A stretch of DNA of 40,550 nucleotides, taken from the NCBI GenBank assembly GCA_938091995.1, contig CALKNZ010000055.1, positions 1 through 40,550 of the forward strand, written 5' to 3'. This DNA comes from an uncultured Luminiphilus sp. GTDB taxonomy: Bacteria > Pseudomonadota > Gammaproteobacteria > Pseudomonadales > Halieaceae. This document shows positions 27,438 to 35,227 of this stretch, piece after piece. The stretch's first letter is position 1; each line of letters begins with the position of its first letter. The position numbers and the translations under genes were made by a program. The notes beneath the pieces were generated by a model. That model saw only the letters and a program-made list of their open reading frames with translations, made no database searches and was not told the origin of the DNA.

Positions 27438-28997
27438 TTATTGGGGATTTTTGGGCTTGGCTTTAACCTTTGTTTTTCGCTTTGTGGTTGTCTTGGGCTT
27501 TGCAGAGATACTGGCGGTCGAAGGGCGTTTGATACCTGCTTTTCGTTTAGTCTTTGGCTTCCTCGGAGTGAGGGGTCTGGGTTGTTTGGGTGAGCCTATT
27601 CCAGCTGCATCCTCAAGTTCAATCAAAGCCTCTTCCATGTAGTCAATGAAACGCTGTACTTGGGGTACTGACTTACGACAGGCAACAATGCCAAAGTCCA
27701 CGTTTTGATCGTAAGTAATAAGCGTGATGTTCATGGCCATGCCATCGGTAACAATGGACAGCGGATAAGATCCATCCATACGAGCACCATTCCAATACAT
27801 GGTTTCCCGAATGCCCGGCACATTTGAAATTGCCACATTATAGGGAGGCAGTCTCGCCATCAGACCCAAAGGCAAAAGTAGCAAAGTTGGCGCCTGTAGT
27901 ACCGCGCTCACCAGCTCTATCTCTTTGGATGACATGCCTGCATAAAAGGCTTTGCCGGCACGGACTGACGCTATGATGGCTTGGATACGCCTAGTAGGAT
28001 CAGCGACGTCAGTCGCTAAATTAGCACTAATGGCCGCGATAGCATTGCCCGATTCGAGGTCGCCCTCTTTACGTAATGAGACGGGGACCATGGATTTCAA
28101 AGGTTGCTCTGGAAGTTCGGCATGGGTTTTTAGGTATTGGCGCAGTGCTCCAGAACACATGGCGAGAACCGCATCGTTAAAGGTACCGTCAAAGGCTTTT
28201 CCGATGGCCTCAATGCGAGAAAATGGCCATGACTGAGCAACAAAACGCCGTGCACCGTGTATTGAATGATTGAGCGAACTAATGGGTACTTGCTGATGGG
28301 GCAGGCTCAGTGCACCACCTCGTCCTGCCCAGGTTCGGGAGAAGGCTGATAAAGCCCGCACTAGGTTAGTGCTACTGTCGAAGGTGGATTTGAGTACGTC
28401 AGCGACGTTACGCAGCTCCTCATCGGAATGAACGATCTGTTTTCCGCTACGCAATGCATCTTTATAGCGTTGCCAAGACTGCAGTGACAGCGGTGATTCT
28501 TCAAGGACATGGTTGGGGTCGGTAGAGAGCATGCTTCGAGAAATGTGGATTGATCTTGCGCCATCAACAGCCGCATGGTGGGTCTTGGTGTACACCGCAA
28601 ACTGACGGTTCTGTAGGCCTTCTATGACATGCATTTCCCATAGAGGTCGGCTGCGCTCAAGGAGTGTGCCGTGTAGTCGTGACGTAAGGTTGAAGAGCTC
28701 GCGGTAACGACCGGGCTTGGGCAGTGCCGAATGGCGAACATGGTAATCCATATCCATAGCGGCATCGGGCTCCCAGTAGGCAGCCCCGGCGAGCCCAAGA
28801 CGACCCAAGCGTAATCGGTCACCAAAAGGGGGGAGCAGCGCTTGGGCATTGCGGACATTGCCCGCCAAGGTATGTAAGAATTGTTGCTCATCAGCACCCT
28901 CGGGCAGGGTGTATAGGCCCAAGCTTGCCACGTGCATGGGCGTTTCACGATTTTCTGAGGTGAGAAACCCTTTATCGACAAGGCTGAGTTTTTTCAT
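27438..28997 (-). CDS. WS/DGAT bifunctional wax ester synthase/diacylglycerol acyltransferase
   Basis: 519 residues. The catalytic HHxxxDG motif reads HHAAVDG (140-146) and the nearby PLW (118-120) and the PYNVAISNVPG-type segment in the C-terminal half are also characteristic. It condenses acyl-CoA with a fatty alcohol or diacylglycerol to make storage lipid. The last ~50 residues are a low-complexity Lys/Pro/Thr tail (TPRKPKTKRKAG ... KAKPKNPQ) absent from most family members; it may bind membrane or nucleic acid (inference). With the acyl-CoA ligase and alkyl sulfatase upstream, it could turn liberated alcohols into wax esters. The ribosome binding site is weak. Confidence 0.92.
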   Translation of the reverse strand: MKKLSLVDKGFLTSENRETPMHVASLGLYTLPEGADEQQFLHTLAGNVRNAQALLPPFGDRLRLGRLGLAGAAYWEPDAAMDMDYHVRHSALPKPGRYRELFNLTSRLHGTLLERSRPLWEMHVIEGLQNRQFAVYTKTHHAAVDGARSIHISRSMLSTDPNHVLEESPLSLQSWQRYKDALRSGKQIVHSDEELRNVADVLKSTFDSSTNLVRALSAFSRTWAGRGGALSLPHQQVPISSLNHSIHGARRFVAQSWPFSRIEAIGKAFDGTFNDAVLAMCSGALRQYLKTHAELPEQPLKSMVPVSLRKEGDLESGNAIAAISANLATDVADPTRRIQAIIASVRAGKAFYAGMSSKEIELVSAVLQAPTLLLLPLGLMARLPPYNVAISNVPGIRETMYWNGARMDGSYPLSIVTDGMAMNITLITYDQNVDFGIVACRKSVPQVQRFIDYMEEALIELEDAAGIGSPKQPRPLTPRKPKTKRKAGIKRPSTASISAKPKTTTKRKTKVKAKPKNPQ

Positions 28998-29061
28998 GAA
29001 TTAAGTCCATGCCGTGTAGTTGTCTAAGTAAACTACGTTTATGGGTGAATGCCTGAATTTC

Positions 29062-29089
29062 ATGGGGTATTTTAGCATTGCTACCCCAT
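29062..29089. promoter_or_regulatory. Inverted repeat in the WS/DGAT-hydrolase divergent promoter
   Basis: ATGGGGTA (29062-29069) and TACCCCAT (29082-29089) are perfect 8-base arms separated by 12 bases, midway between two divergent start codons. A smaller GTAGTT/AACTAC repeat lies at 29016-29036. A shared operator is likely but untested. Confidence 0.45.
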
Positions 29090-29170
29090 ACAGGGCGTAT
29101 CGAGTCGCTAGCTAACCGGAAAAATCACATCCACAGTCAGTTTTCTGGGCGTCAATGAGGTTGTAAATTT

Positions 29171-30067
29171 ATGTCAGAGCGCTACCTAAAGGCCAATGGC
29201 CTCCGCTTCGCCTATGATGACTTTGGCAATGTCAACGACCCGGCGATTTTGCTCATTATGGGTATGGCCACCCAGATGACAGCATGGCCGCAGTCTTTTT
29301 GCCAGGGTCTCGCAGATCGTGGTTTTTATGTAGTTCGTTTTGACAACAGAGATGTTGGGCTGTCAGAAAGGCTGCCGTCTGCGCATATTCCCAGCACGTT
29401 CCGCATGATCCTGAAGGCCACTGTTAATCGACCACTTGAAGTGTCATACACATTAGAGGATATGGCGACAGATGCTATTGAACTCATGGGCGCGCTAAAT
29501 CTTGACAAGGCTCATGTAGTCGGAGTTTCCATGGGCGGCATGATTGGTCAAATTCTGACGGCGACGCATCCCTCTCGGATACACACGTTGACATCTATCA
29601 TGTCTTCTAGCGGCGCTCCCAATTTACCTCGCGCCGGTAAGCAGGTGACCCGCGCTCTGCTGAAGCGCTATTTGGGATTCGTAAAACCCAGCTTAGAAAG
29701 CACGATGAATTTTCAAAAGCTCATAGGCAGTCCTGGCTTTCCTCAAAGTGACGATGACCTCAAGGAAAAAGTGAAGGCGGCCTTTAACCGTAGCTATTAT
29801 CCCCCCGGATTTGCCCGGCATATGGCTGCGATTATGGGCAGCGATAGTCGAGTTGACCTTCTAAAGACCATTACGGTTCCCAGTTTGGTGATCCATGGTC
29901 AAGATGATGTGCTCGTGCCATTAGCATGTGGTGTTGATACAGCGCAGAACATACCAGGCGCCCGATTAGAAATTATTGAGGGTATGGGGCACAACTTGCC
30001 TGAATCCCTAGTCCCCATATTGACCGATCTAGTCGCACATCATGCCCTAGGGTTGTCATCCCAATAA
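29171..30067 (+). CDS. Alpha/beta hydrolase
   Basis: 298 residues with a complete hydrolase triad: nucleophile Ser120 in GVSMGGMIGQ, acid Asp245/246 in HGQDDVLVP and His274 in GMGHNLPES. The oxyanion region LLIMGMATQ and the FDNRDVGLS loop also fit. No signal peptide. The substrate (ester, lactone or other) cannot be read. ATG at 29171 is preceded by GAGG at normal distance. Divergent from WS/DGAT, so a role in lipid ester turnover is reasonable. Confidence 0.88.
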   Translation: MSERYLKANGLRFAYDDFGNVNDPAILLIMGMATQMTAWPQSFCQGLADRGFYVVRFDNRDVGLSERLPSAHIPSTFRMILKATVNRPLEVSYTLEDMATDAIELMGALNLDKAHVVGVSMGGMIGQILTATHPSRIHTLTSIMSSSGAPNLPRAGKQVTRALLKRYLGFVKPSLESTMNFQKLIGSPGFPQSDDDLKEKVKAAFNRSYYPPGFARHMAAIMGSDSRVDLLKTITVPSLVIHGQDDVLVPLACGVDTAQNIPGARLEIIEGMGHNLPESLVPILTDLVAHHALGLSSQ

Positions 30068-30246
30068 GCTCTGTGATCAAAGGATGCCAAGATGATATTT
30101 TGCCCCGCCGTAGTGTTCAGCCTAAGCGATTGAAGCGCATTGACGATGTGCAATAGGCACGGATTTTCCGCAGCATACTGCATCAATCCTCAATTCTCTG
30201 GGAACCCTGCTGGGCTTAAAAATTGTCGGCCAGCGGGTTACCCCAA

Positions 30247-30272
30247 GCCCACAGCTAATAGCGAATGTGGGC
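30247..30272. terminator. Hairpin between convergent hydrolase and small secreted protein genes
   Basis: GCCCACA (30247-30253) and TGTGGGC (30266-30272) are perfect 7-base arms with a 12-base loop. It lies downstream of both converging genes, but no T-run follows directly. The rest of 30068-30288 shows no supported gene. Confidence 0.4.
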
Positions 30273-30288
30273 CTGAGGGATTAGCGGA

Positions 30289-30675
30289 CTACTCGCTTTC
30301 GCTAGCTGAGGCGGTGGCAACAACCATCCAAGTGTCGCCGTGTTTCTGAATGACATGAAGACTGGCGTGGGGGTCTGAACCTGCAGCGGTATGCACCATG
30401 ACCGCAATATCATCGTTGAGAAATTTAACCTGATAGCCACTGACAACGTATTCTTCACCGGCATTGGCGTTACCAGCGGCGTCTGCGACTAAATCGCTAA
30501 AATTCACTATTCCGGTTGGACCGATACCAATGACATCTTCTGACACGAAGCCTGCGGGCCCGCCAGCCATTCCCCATGCCTTGTCCATGGCGATTAAGTC
30601 TTCTGACACATCGGCCAATGAAAAAGTCGATGCTGCGGCAAAAATTGCTATTGGTATCATTTTTGAAAAGCGCAT
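30289..30675 (-). CDS. Small secreted NTF2-like (DUF4440/SnoaL-type) protein
   Basis: 128 residues with a clear signal peptide (cleavage near FSLADV). The mature part begins DLIAMDKAWGMA and ends with a beta-strand pattern (HASLHVIQKHGDTWMVVATASASE) typical of NTF2-like proteins of the DUF4440 kind. No catalytic residues can be assigned. The CGGAGA-type site precedes the ATG. It stands alone between trhO and the hydrolase. Confidence 0.6.
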   Translation of the reverse strand: MRFSKMIPIAIFAAASTFSLADVSEDLIAMDKAWGMAGGPAGFVSEDVIGIGPTGIVNFSDLVADAAGNANAGEEYVVSGYQVKFLNDDIAVMVHTAAGSDPHASLHVIQKHGDTWMVVATASASESE

Positions 30676-30774
30676 AAATTCTCCGAGAGTTTTAAAAGGA
30701 TATAATTTTTGATCACAGATCCGTCGTTATTACTGCATAAAAATCGGGTGTTGGCCATATTTATTCCGTGAGCT

Positions 30775-31809
30775 TCACGGGTCACTTTTACTGTCATGGG
30801 TTGGCTGACGCGGGTTTTTATCCCTCTGGCGCTGACCATTTTTTATACGTCGCTTCGCTTGTTTTTTGTCGGCTATCGTTTTCTCCATGGACTGACCTAT
30901 ATGGCTTTCTCCTCGATGACGCGCCAACTCAACTTGACGCTCGCGCTCAGAATAGCGCTGCCTCTGATCTTCCGATTGGTTCTCGTAGCAGTGATGACAG
31001 CTAATACCTTTTTTATAATGTGGGTTGAGTTTGTCCTGTTCTGTAATGGGTCTGCGACAGGCATGACATTGGTCATATTGGCCCTTTTCCAGCTGATGGT
31101 TGACGGTGACACGATTGTCAAACACAAAACATTCACCGCGCCACTTGCTGTCAGCCTCTGGTACCTCTTCCAAATATTTGAGAATGCCCCCTTTAAGGTG
31201 GTAAACCTCACCAAAGCCCTGCTGCTTTAAATAGGCCGTAGATTTTTCGCAGCGTATTCCCCCTGTGCAGAACATGGCGACCTTTTTATGTTTTTCAGGG
31301 CTGAGCTCTTTGTTTACGTAGGCCGGAAGTTCTCGAAAAGATTGTGTTTCGGGATTGATGGCGTTTTCGAAAGAGCCAATCTCCACTTCGTAATTGTTTC
31401 GGGTATCGAGCACGAGTACCTCTGGATCGCTGATAAGAGCGTTCCAATCCCTAGGCTCAACATAGGTGCCAACAATATCGTTTGGATTGATGTCGTCAAC
31501 GCCCATCGTAACGATTTCTTTTTTAAGTTTGACTTTGGTGCGGTAAAAGGGATTTTCTGTAACGTACGATTCCTTCGCCTGAAGGCCAGCGAATCGGGGG
31601 TCATTCTTTAGCCAGTTAATGACTGTATCAATACCCTTGCGAGATCCTGCAATCGTACCGTTAATACCCTCAGCTGCCAGTAAGACAGTTCCCCGTATGT
31701 CATTATTGATCATGACCTGGTGCAGGGGCGCTCGAAAAGTTTCAAAGTCGGGGAGGGTGGCAAATCGATAGAGTGCTGCAACCACAACGGTACGAGACAA
31801 GTCAGTCAT
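30775..31809 (-). CDS. trhO: tRNA uridine(34) hydroxylase TrhO (rhodanese family)
   Basis: 344 residues from the ATG at 31809, chosen for its AGAGGAA site; the longer frame to 31986 lacks one and would overlap the divergent regulator leader. N-terminal acylphosphatase-like domain ([25 protein letters not shown]), central rhodanese with catalytic Cys in [12 protein letters not shown], and a C-terminal zinc-ribbon-like CxxC pair ([14 protein letters not shown]). The last ~60 residues are a charged Arg/Lys/Gln tail. It hydroxylates U34 of tRNA using O2. Housekeeping gene, divergent from the TetR regulator. Confidence 0.95.
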   Translation of the reverse strand: MTDLSRTVVVAALYRFATLPDFETFRAPLHQVMINNDIRGTVLLAAEGINGTIAGSRKGIDTVINWLKNDPRFAGLQAKESYVTENPFYRTKVKLKKEIVTMGVDDINPNDIVGTYVEPRDWNALISDPEVLVLDTRNNYEVEIGSFENAINPETQSFRELPAYVNKELSPEKHKKVAMFCTGGIRCEKSTAYLKQQGFGEVYHLKGGILKYLEEVPEADSKWRGECFVFDNRVTVNHQLEKGQYDQCHACRRPITEQDKLNPHYKKGISCHHCYENQSEDQRQRYSERERQVELARHRGESHIGQSMEKTIADKKQAKRRIKNGQRQRDKNPRQPTHDSKSDP

Positions 31810-31973
31810 AAAATTCCTCTTTGCAAACCAAAACGCAAAGTTGGCGCATAAATCGCCACTGAGTCTATCAAATTGTCTGCTGAGGGTCCCTTTAGCTTGC
31901 ATAAAAAGCGACGTGACGCTGTTTGACGGATGGATGCCGCAGTTCAGTAGAAGAGAGACTGTGAAAGGTGGTG

Positions 31974-31986
31974 ATGACGGTGTCAT
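31974..31986. promoter_or_regulatory. Short palindrome in the TetR gene leader
   Basis: ATGAC-GGT-GTCAT lies about 100 bases before the proposed TTG start. It has the same half-site core (ATGAC) as the two long operators at 33842 and 38256 but different spacing. Weak candidate for autoregulation. Confidence 0.3.
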
Positions 31987-32089
31987 TCGCGGAGCCGAGG
32001 TCTGTTGTTACTGCTGGCCAAAATGCTGGGACACATTGGTCAAGCTGGATAGGATAAGATATAAAAGGGAGAGATTTGAGGGGCATATT

Positions 32090-32674
32090 TTGAAGATTGA
32101 AGCTGAAAGTGCGACAGACGGACGCCGGCTACGTAGCGAACGCAGTCGGCTAGCTATCATCGAGGCTGCGCTGTCGCTGCAGGATGACGGCGTTCTTCTG
32201 CCGACAGCGCAACAAATTTCTGATCGTGCGGGTGTTGGCATACGGTCGTTCTTTCGACATTTTGAAGATATGGAAAGCCTTTTTGCCTGTGGGGACGATC
32301 ATATTCGTGATTCCTATGAGGCATTATTTCTGGGCGGTGATAGGAGCGGTAGCCTCGAGGAGCGCATTGACCGCGTTGCCATACGATACGCTGATGCGTA
32401 CGAAAAACTGACTAACAAACATGAGGCAACTCGTGCCCAGCTGTGGCGTTATGAGATTTTGCGGAAGAACTACGCTCGCAACCAACGCGGGTTACGTAAG
32501 GACTTGGAAAAATGGCTGCCGGAACTAAAACAAACCCATCGACTTGATCGCGAAGCTATTCATGCGATTGCTTCCTTCGATATGTGGCACCGATTGCGAT
32601 ACCACCAAGGGCTCAGTAAACAAACGGCTATCAATGTTATAGTGAATCTGCTGACGTCCCAGCTTAGCCAATAA
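32090..32674 (+). CDS. TetR-family transcriptional regulator (TTG start)
   Basis: 194 residues if it starts at the TTG at 32090, which has GAGGGG 6 bases upstream; the open frame runs back to 31841 but that extra N-terminus is unlike TetR and lacks a site. The HTH covers ~20-60 (RLAIIEAALSLQ ... TAQQISDRAGVGIRSFFRHF). The C-terminal ligand-binding region is helical and unremarkable. A dimeric repressor that releases DNA on ligand binding. It could control the crotonase/sulfatase cluster downstream, where two matching palindromes are found; this is inference. Confidence 0.86.
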   Translation: MKIEAESATDGRRLRSERSRLAIIEAALSLQDDGVLLPTAQQISDRAGVGIRSFFRHFEDMESLFACGDDHIRDSYEALFLGGDRSGSLEERIDRVAIRYADAYEKLTNKHEATRAQLWRYEILRKNYARNQRGLRKDLEKWLPELKQTHRLDREAIHAIASFDMWHRLRYHQGLSKQTAINVIVNLLTSQLSQ

Positions 32675-32921
32675 AGGTACGGGCATACGAGTGTTTACGG
32701 GCGGTGTTTTATAGCTTCCTACTGTGTCGTCTTTTGGGTCTGGGCCAACAAAGCATCAAAGCCTCGAGGCATAGCCATATAGAGCGCTATTCACTGAGTT
32801 TTCCTGCTGCCATTCTTTCTGTGTTTGGCGCTTGAGTAGGGCGCTGTGGCTATGTTTTGGCGTCAAATTTGTGATGCCGCAAGGTGGCCGTCGAGGCGAT
32901 ACTCGATTGTCTGAGCGGCGC
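32675..32921. other. Gap between convergent TetR and crotonase genes
   Basis: No supported gene, repeat or terminator. The ORFs here have no ribosome binding site or recognisable motif. Confidence 0.5.
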
Positions 32922-33707
32922 TTAGTGCTTATTAAAAACAGGCTTGCGCTTTTCAAGAAAAGCCAACATGCCCTCTTGCTGATCCGCCGTACCAAAGGTG
33001 TTTAGAACGGCGGCTCTTTCAGCTTTCAGCAAGGCTTCTAGATTGCGGTCTTCACTCCCGACGACAACGTTCATGACGCCTTTTACTGCGGCAGCGGGCT
33101 GCGCGGCCAATTCATGAGCTAAATCAATGGCACGCTGTTTGAGTTCATTGAGAGGCCACACTTCGTGTACTAAGCCAATGCTAAGCGCTTCCGGGCCAGA
33201 GACCTTCTTGCCCCGCAGGATCATATCCAGAGCATGATCTCGGCCCACACACTTGCTCAGTCTAGCGCTGCCTCCCCAAGCTGGAACCGAGCCAAGGTCC
33301 ATTTCGGGTAATCCTATTTGTGCGCCTTCCTCCGCGGCTAAGCGAAAGTGACATCCAAGGGGTAGCTCCAGTCCTGCGCCCAAACAGTAGCCAAATAGCG
33401 TGGCTATCCATGGTTTTCCCATATTTTCAATGGCCGCAGTCACGCGAAGGCGCTGATCAAAAAAGACGTTGGGGTCACCAGCCTGCTCAATCCCCACGGC
33501 CAACTGTTTTAGATTCATTCCAACAGAAAAATTATCTAAGCCCTCCGCCGTTATCACCACTGCACGCACCTTGTCGTTTCTTGCAAGTTCGTCCACCTGA
33601 GCTTCTAGCAGGTCGACAAAGTCCAGTGTCATACGGTTATAAGGCGCATCATTCACAGAGATAATGGCTACTGCGTCATCAAATGTTATTAGCAAGGGTT
33701 CTGTCAC
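32922..33707 (-). CDS. Enoyl-CoA hydratase/isomerase family protein (crotonase 1)
   Basis: 261 residues from the GTG at 33707, preferred because AGAGGT lies 6 bases upstream and the length is then typical; ATGs at 33734 and 33752 are alternatives. Crotonase features: NFSVGMNLKQL, oxyanion loop GYCLGAGLELPLGC and IGLPEMDLGSVPAWGGSARL, with Glu at the second catalytic position (PEMDLG). Converts an acyl-CoA by hydration, isomerisation or similar; substrate unknown. Divergent from the DJ-1 operon across a 25-base palindrome. Confidence 0.9.
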   Translation of the reverse strand: MTEPLLITFDDAVAIISVNDAPYNRMTLDFVDLLEAQVDELARNDKVRAVVITAEGLDNFSVGMNLKQLAVGIEQAGDPNVFFDQRLRVTAAIENMGKPWIATLFGYCLGAGLELPLGCHFRLAAEEGAQIGLPEMDLGSVPAWGGSARLSKCVGRDHALDMILRGKKVSGPEALSIGLVHEVWPLNELKQRAIDLAHELAAQPAAAVKGVMNVVVGSEDRNLEALLKAERAAVLNTFGTADQQEGMLAFLEKRKPVFNKH

Positions 33708-33841
33708 AAGGCTACCTCTTTCATCATTGGCCATCATCAGGCGCGTCAACACAATGGAATGTCTCGTTAGGTGCGGCTTTCGCGAAGCCGGTTTTACTCT
33801 AACGTCGCTTGATTCTATGTTGTATTTGAGTATTACACTTT

Positions 33842-33866
33842 AATATGACACAATCTATGTCATATT
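33842..33866. promoter_or_regulatory. Perfect 25-base palindrome, candidate operator A
   Basis: AATATGACA (33842-33850), 7-base spacer, TGTCATATT (33858-33866): a perfect inverted repeat in the divergent promoter of crotonase 1 and the DJ-1 operon. Size and symmetry fit a TetR-type operator. A matching copy lies at 38256-38278. Confidence 0.7.
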
Positions 33867-33927
33867 TTAAAAAAAACTCAATGTCTGTTTTGTTCGTCAG
33901 AGAGTAAAGGGTGAAGGGTAAATCTTT

Positions 33928-34779
33928 ATGAGAAAATTGTTCACAGGCTTAATTGTTGCGGCACTTCTGATTGGTGTTTTTCTGCTTTCACTGCCGGCAA
34001 TCCTACATAAGGGAGGGTTGCATCCTGAATACCTAGGACCAACCCTGACGCTGCCGGGCAAGCGGGCGTTGATTATCACGACTAGTCATGGCGTTTTGGC
34101 GGCGCCCGGAGAAACTGAAGGTGCGGCCACGGGTGTTTTTGGTTCGGAAATGACCCATCCCTACTACACCTTTTTAGACGGTGGTATGGCGGTAGATATC
34201 GCCAGTATCGAGGGCGGTGAGATTCCCATTGATCCCAGCAGTTTCTACTTCATGATCAAAACACCCGAAGACGAACGTTATCTCAATGACCCAATCGCGC
34301 AGGCCAAGGTGAAAAACTCCATTCCAATCGCTGATGTTGATGTAGAACAATACGATGTTGTGTTTATTTCAGGTGGTTGGGGCGCGGCCTATGACTTGGC
34401 TCAGTCACCTGAATTGGCAACGAAGGTGAGTGAAGGTTACTACAGTGCCAAGGCCCCCGTAATCGGCGGCGTTTGTCACGGTGTGCTGGGGTTGGTAAGT
34501 GCCCTCGACAGTGATGGTAATTTACTCATTGCTGGGCGCCGTATGACCGGCGTAACCGATAAGCAGATACAAGAACTTGATATTGAAGTGACACCCCGGC
34601 ATCCGGAGACGGAACTGCGTAAGGCGGGTGCCATCTTTGAAAGCCAGTCGGCGTTTCGAGATTTCTTTGCCACTCATGTCACGGTAGATGATGAGCGGCG
34701 TTTCGTCACCGGGCAGAATCAGAATTCAGGCTTGGAAGCGGCGCACACTGTGATGCGGATTTTGAGTGAGCGTGACTAA
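33928..34779 (+). CDS. Membrane-anchored DJ-1/PfpI-family protein
   Basis: 283 residues with an N-terminal TM anchor (~5-25) and a periplasmic or cytoplasmic DJ-1/PfpI domain. The nucleophile elbow holds Cys183-His184 (GGVCHGVLGL), with the supporting Glu74 in GSEMTHPYY, and VVFISGGWGAAYDL before it. Family members are glyoxalase III-like, chaperone or protease proteins; which applies here is unknown. AAGGG precedes the ATG. First gene of a run with the DUF4345-like protein, sulfatase and GST. Confidence 0.88.
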   Translation: MRKLFTGLIVAALLIGVFLLSLPAILHKGGLHPEYLGPTLTLPGKRALIITTSHGVLAAPGETEGAATGVFGSEMTHPYYTFLDGGMAVDIASIEGGEIPIDPSSFYFMIKTPEDERYLNDPIAQAKVKNSIPIADVDVEQYDVVFISGGWGAAYDLAQSPELATKVSEGYYSAKAPVIGGVCHGVLGLVSALDSDGNLLIAGRRMTGVTDKQIQELDIEVTPRHPETELRKAGAIFESQSAFRDFFATHVTVDDERRFVTGQNQNSGLEAAHTVMRILSERD

Positions 34780-34845
34780 CGATGTGATCTACTTGGGGGC
34801 ATGTTTAAATAATGCGCATCCATTTCTGACTATAGAGAACACGCA

Positions 34846-35223
34846 ATGAATAAGATTTTAAGTGGTGTGGTACTGCTTACTGCCGTCATGTTTCTTGTGA
34901 CCGGTTTACGCTGGCTAGTGGCTCCCGCCGGTATCGTCCCAATGTTTGGCTTAACCTTGGCTGAGGGTGTGGGATTAAGCTCTCAGATTGGCGATATGTC
35001 CGCTTTCTTTTTAACCTTGGCAAGCTGCATACTCATAGCGCTCATCAGTGGGCGTCGCTGCTGGTATTACCCCCCCATGATGTTGCTATCATTTACGGCA
35101 GTGGGCCGTGTGCTGGCGTGGCTATTTCACGATGCGACCTTGGCGCTGGATTTGATTGGTCCAGAGGTGGTTGTTTCTATTATTTTACTTGTGGCATCGC
35201 GCCGTCTTGCGGATAAGGCGTGA
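34846..35223 (+). CDS. Small four-helix membrane protein, DUF4345-like (second copy type)
   Basis: 125 residues, four hydrophobic helices (~4-25, 45-67, 72-92, 102-120). Related in layout to the protein at 18043-18426, though sequence similarity is modest by eye. Function unknown. Its stop is 4 bases before the sulfatase start, so the two are likely translated together. Confidence 0.7.
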   Translation: MNKILSGVVLLTAVMFLVTGLRWLVAPAGIVPMFGLTLAEGVGLSSQIGDMSAFFLTLASCILIALISGRRCWYYPPMMLLSFTAVGRVLAWLFHDATLALDLIGPEVVVSIILLVASRRLADKA

Positions 35224-35227
35224 GTCT

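Noticed and set aside
30140..30349. 69-codon forward ORF after the hydrolase
   Set aside because: Overlaps the hairpin and the 3' end of the small secreted protein gene; composition not gene-like.
30796..31230. 144-codon forward ORF with hydrophobic stretches
   Set aside because: Lies wholly antisense to trhO, whose domains are intact.
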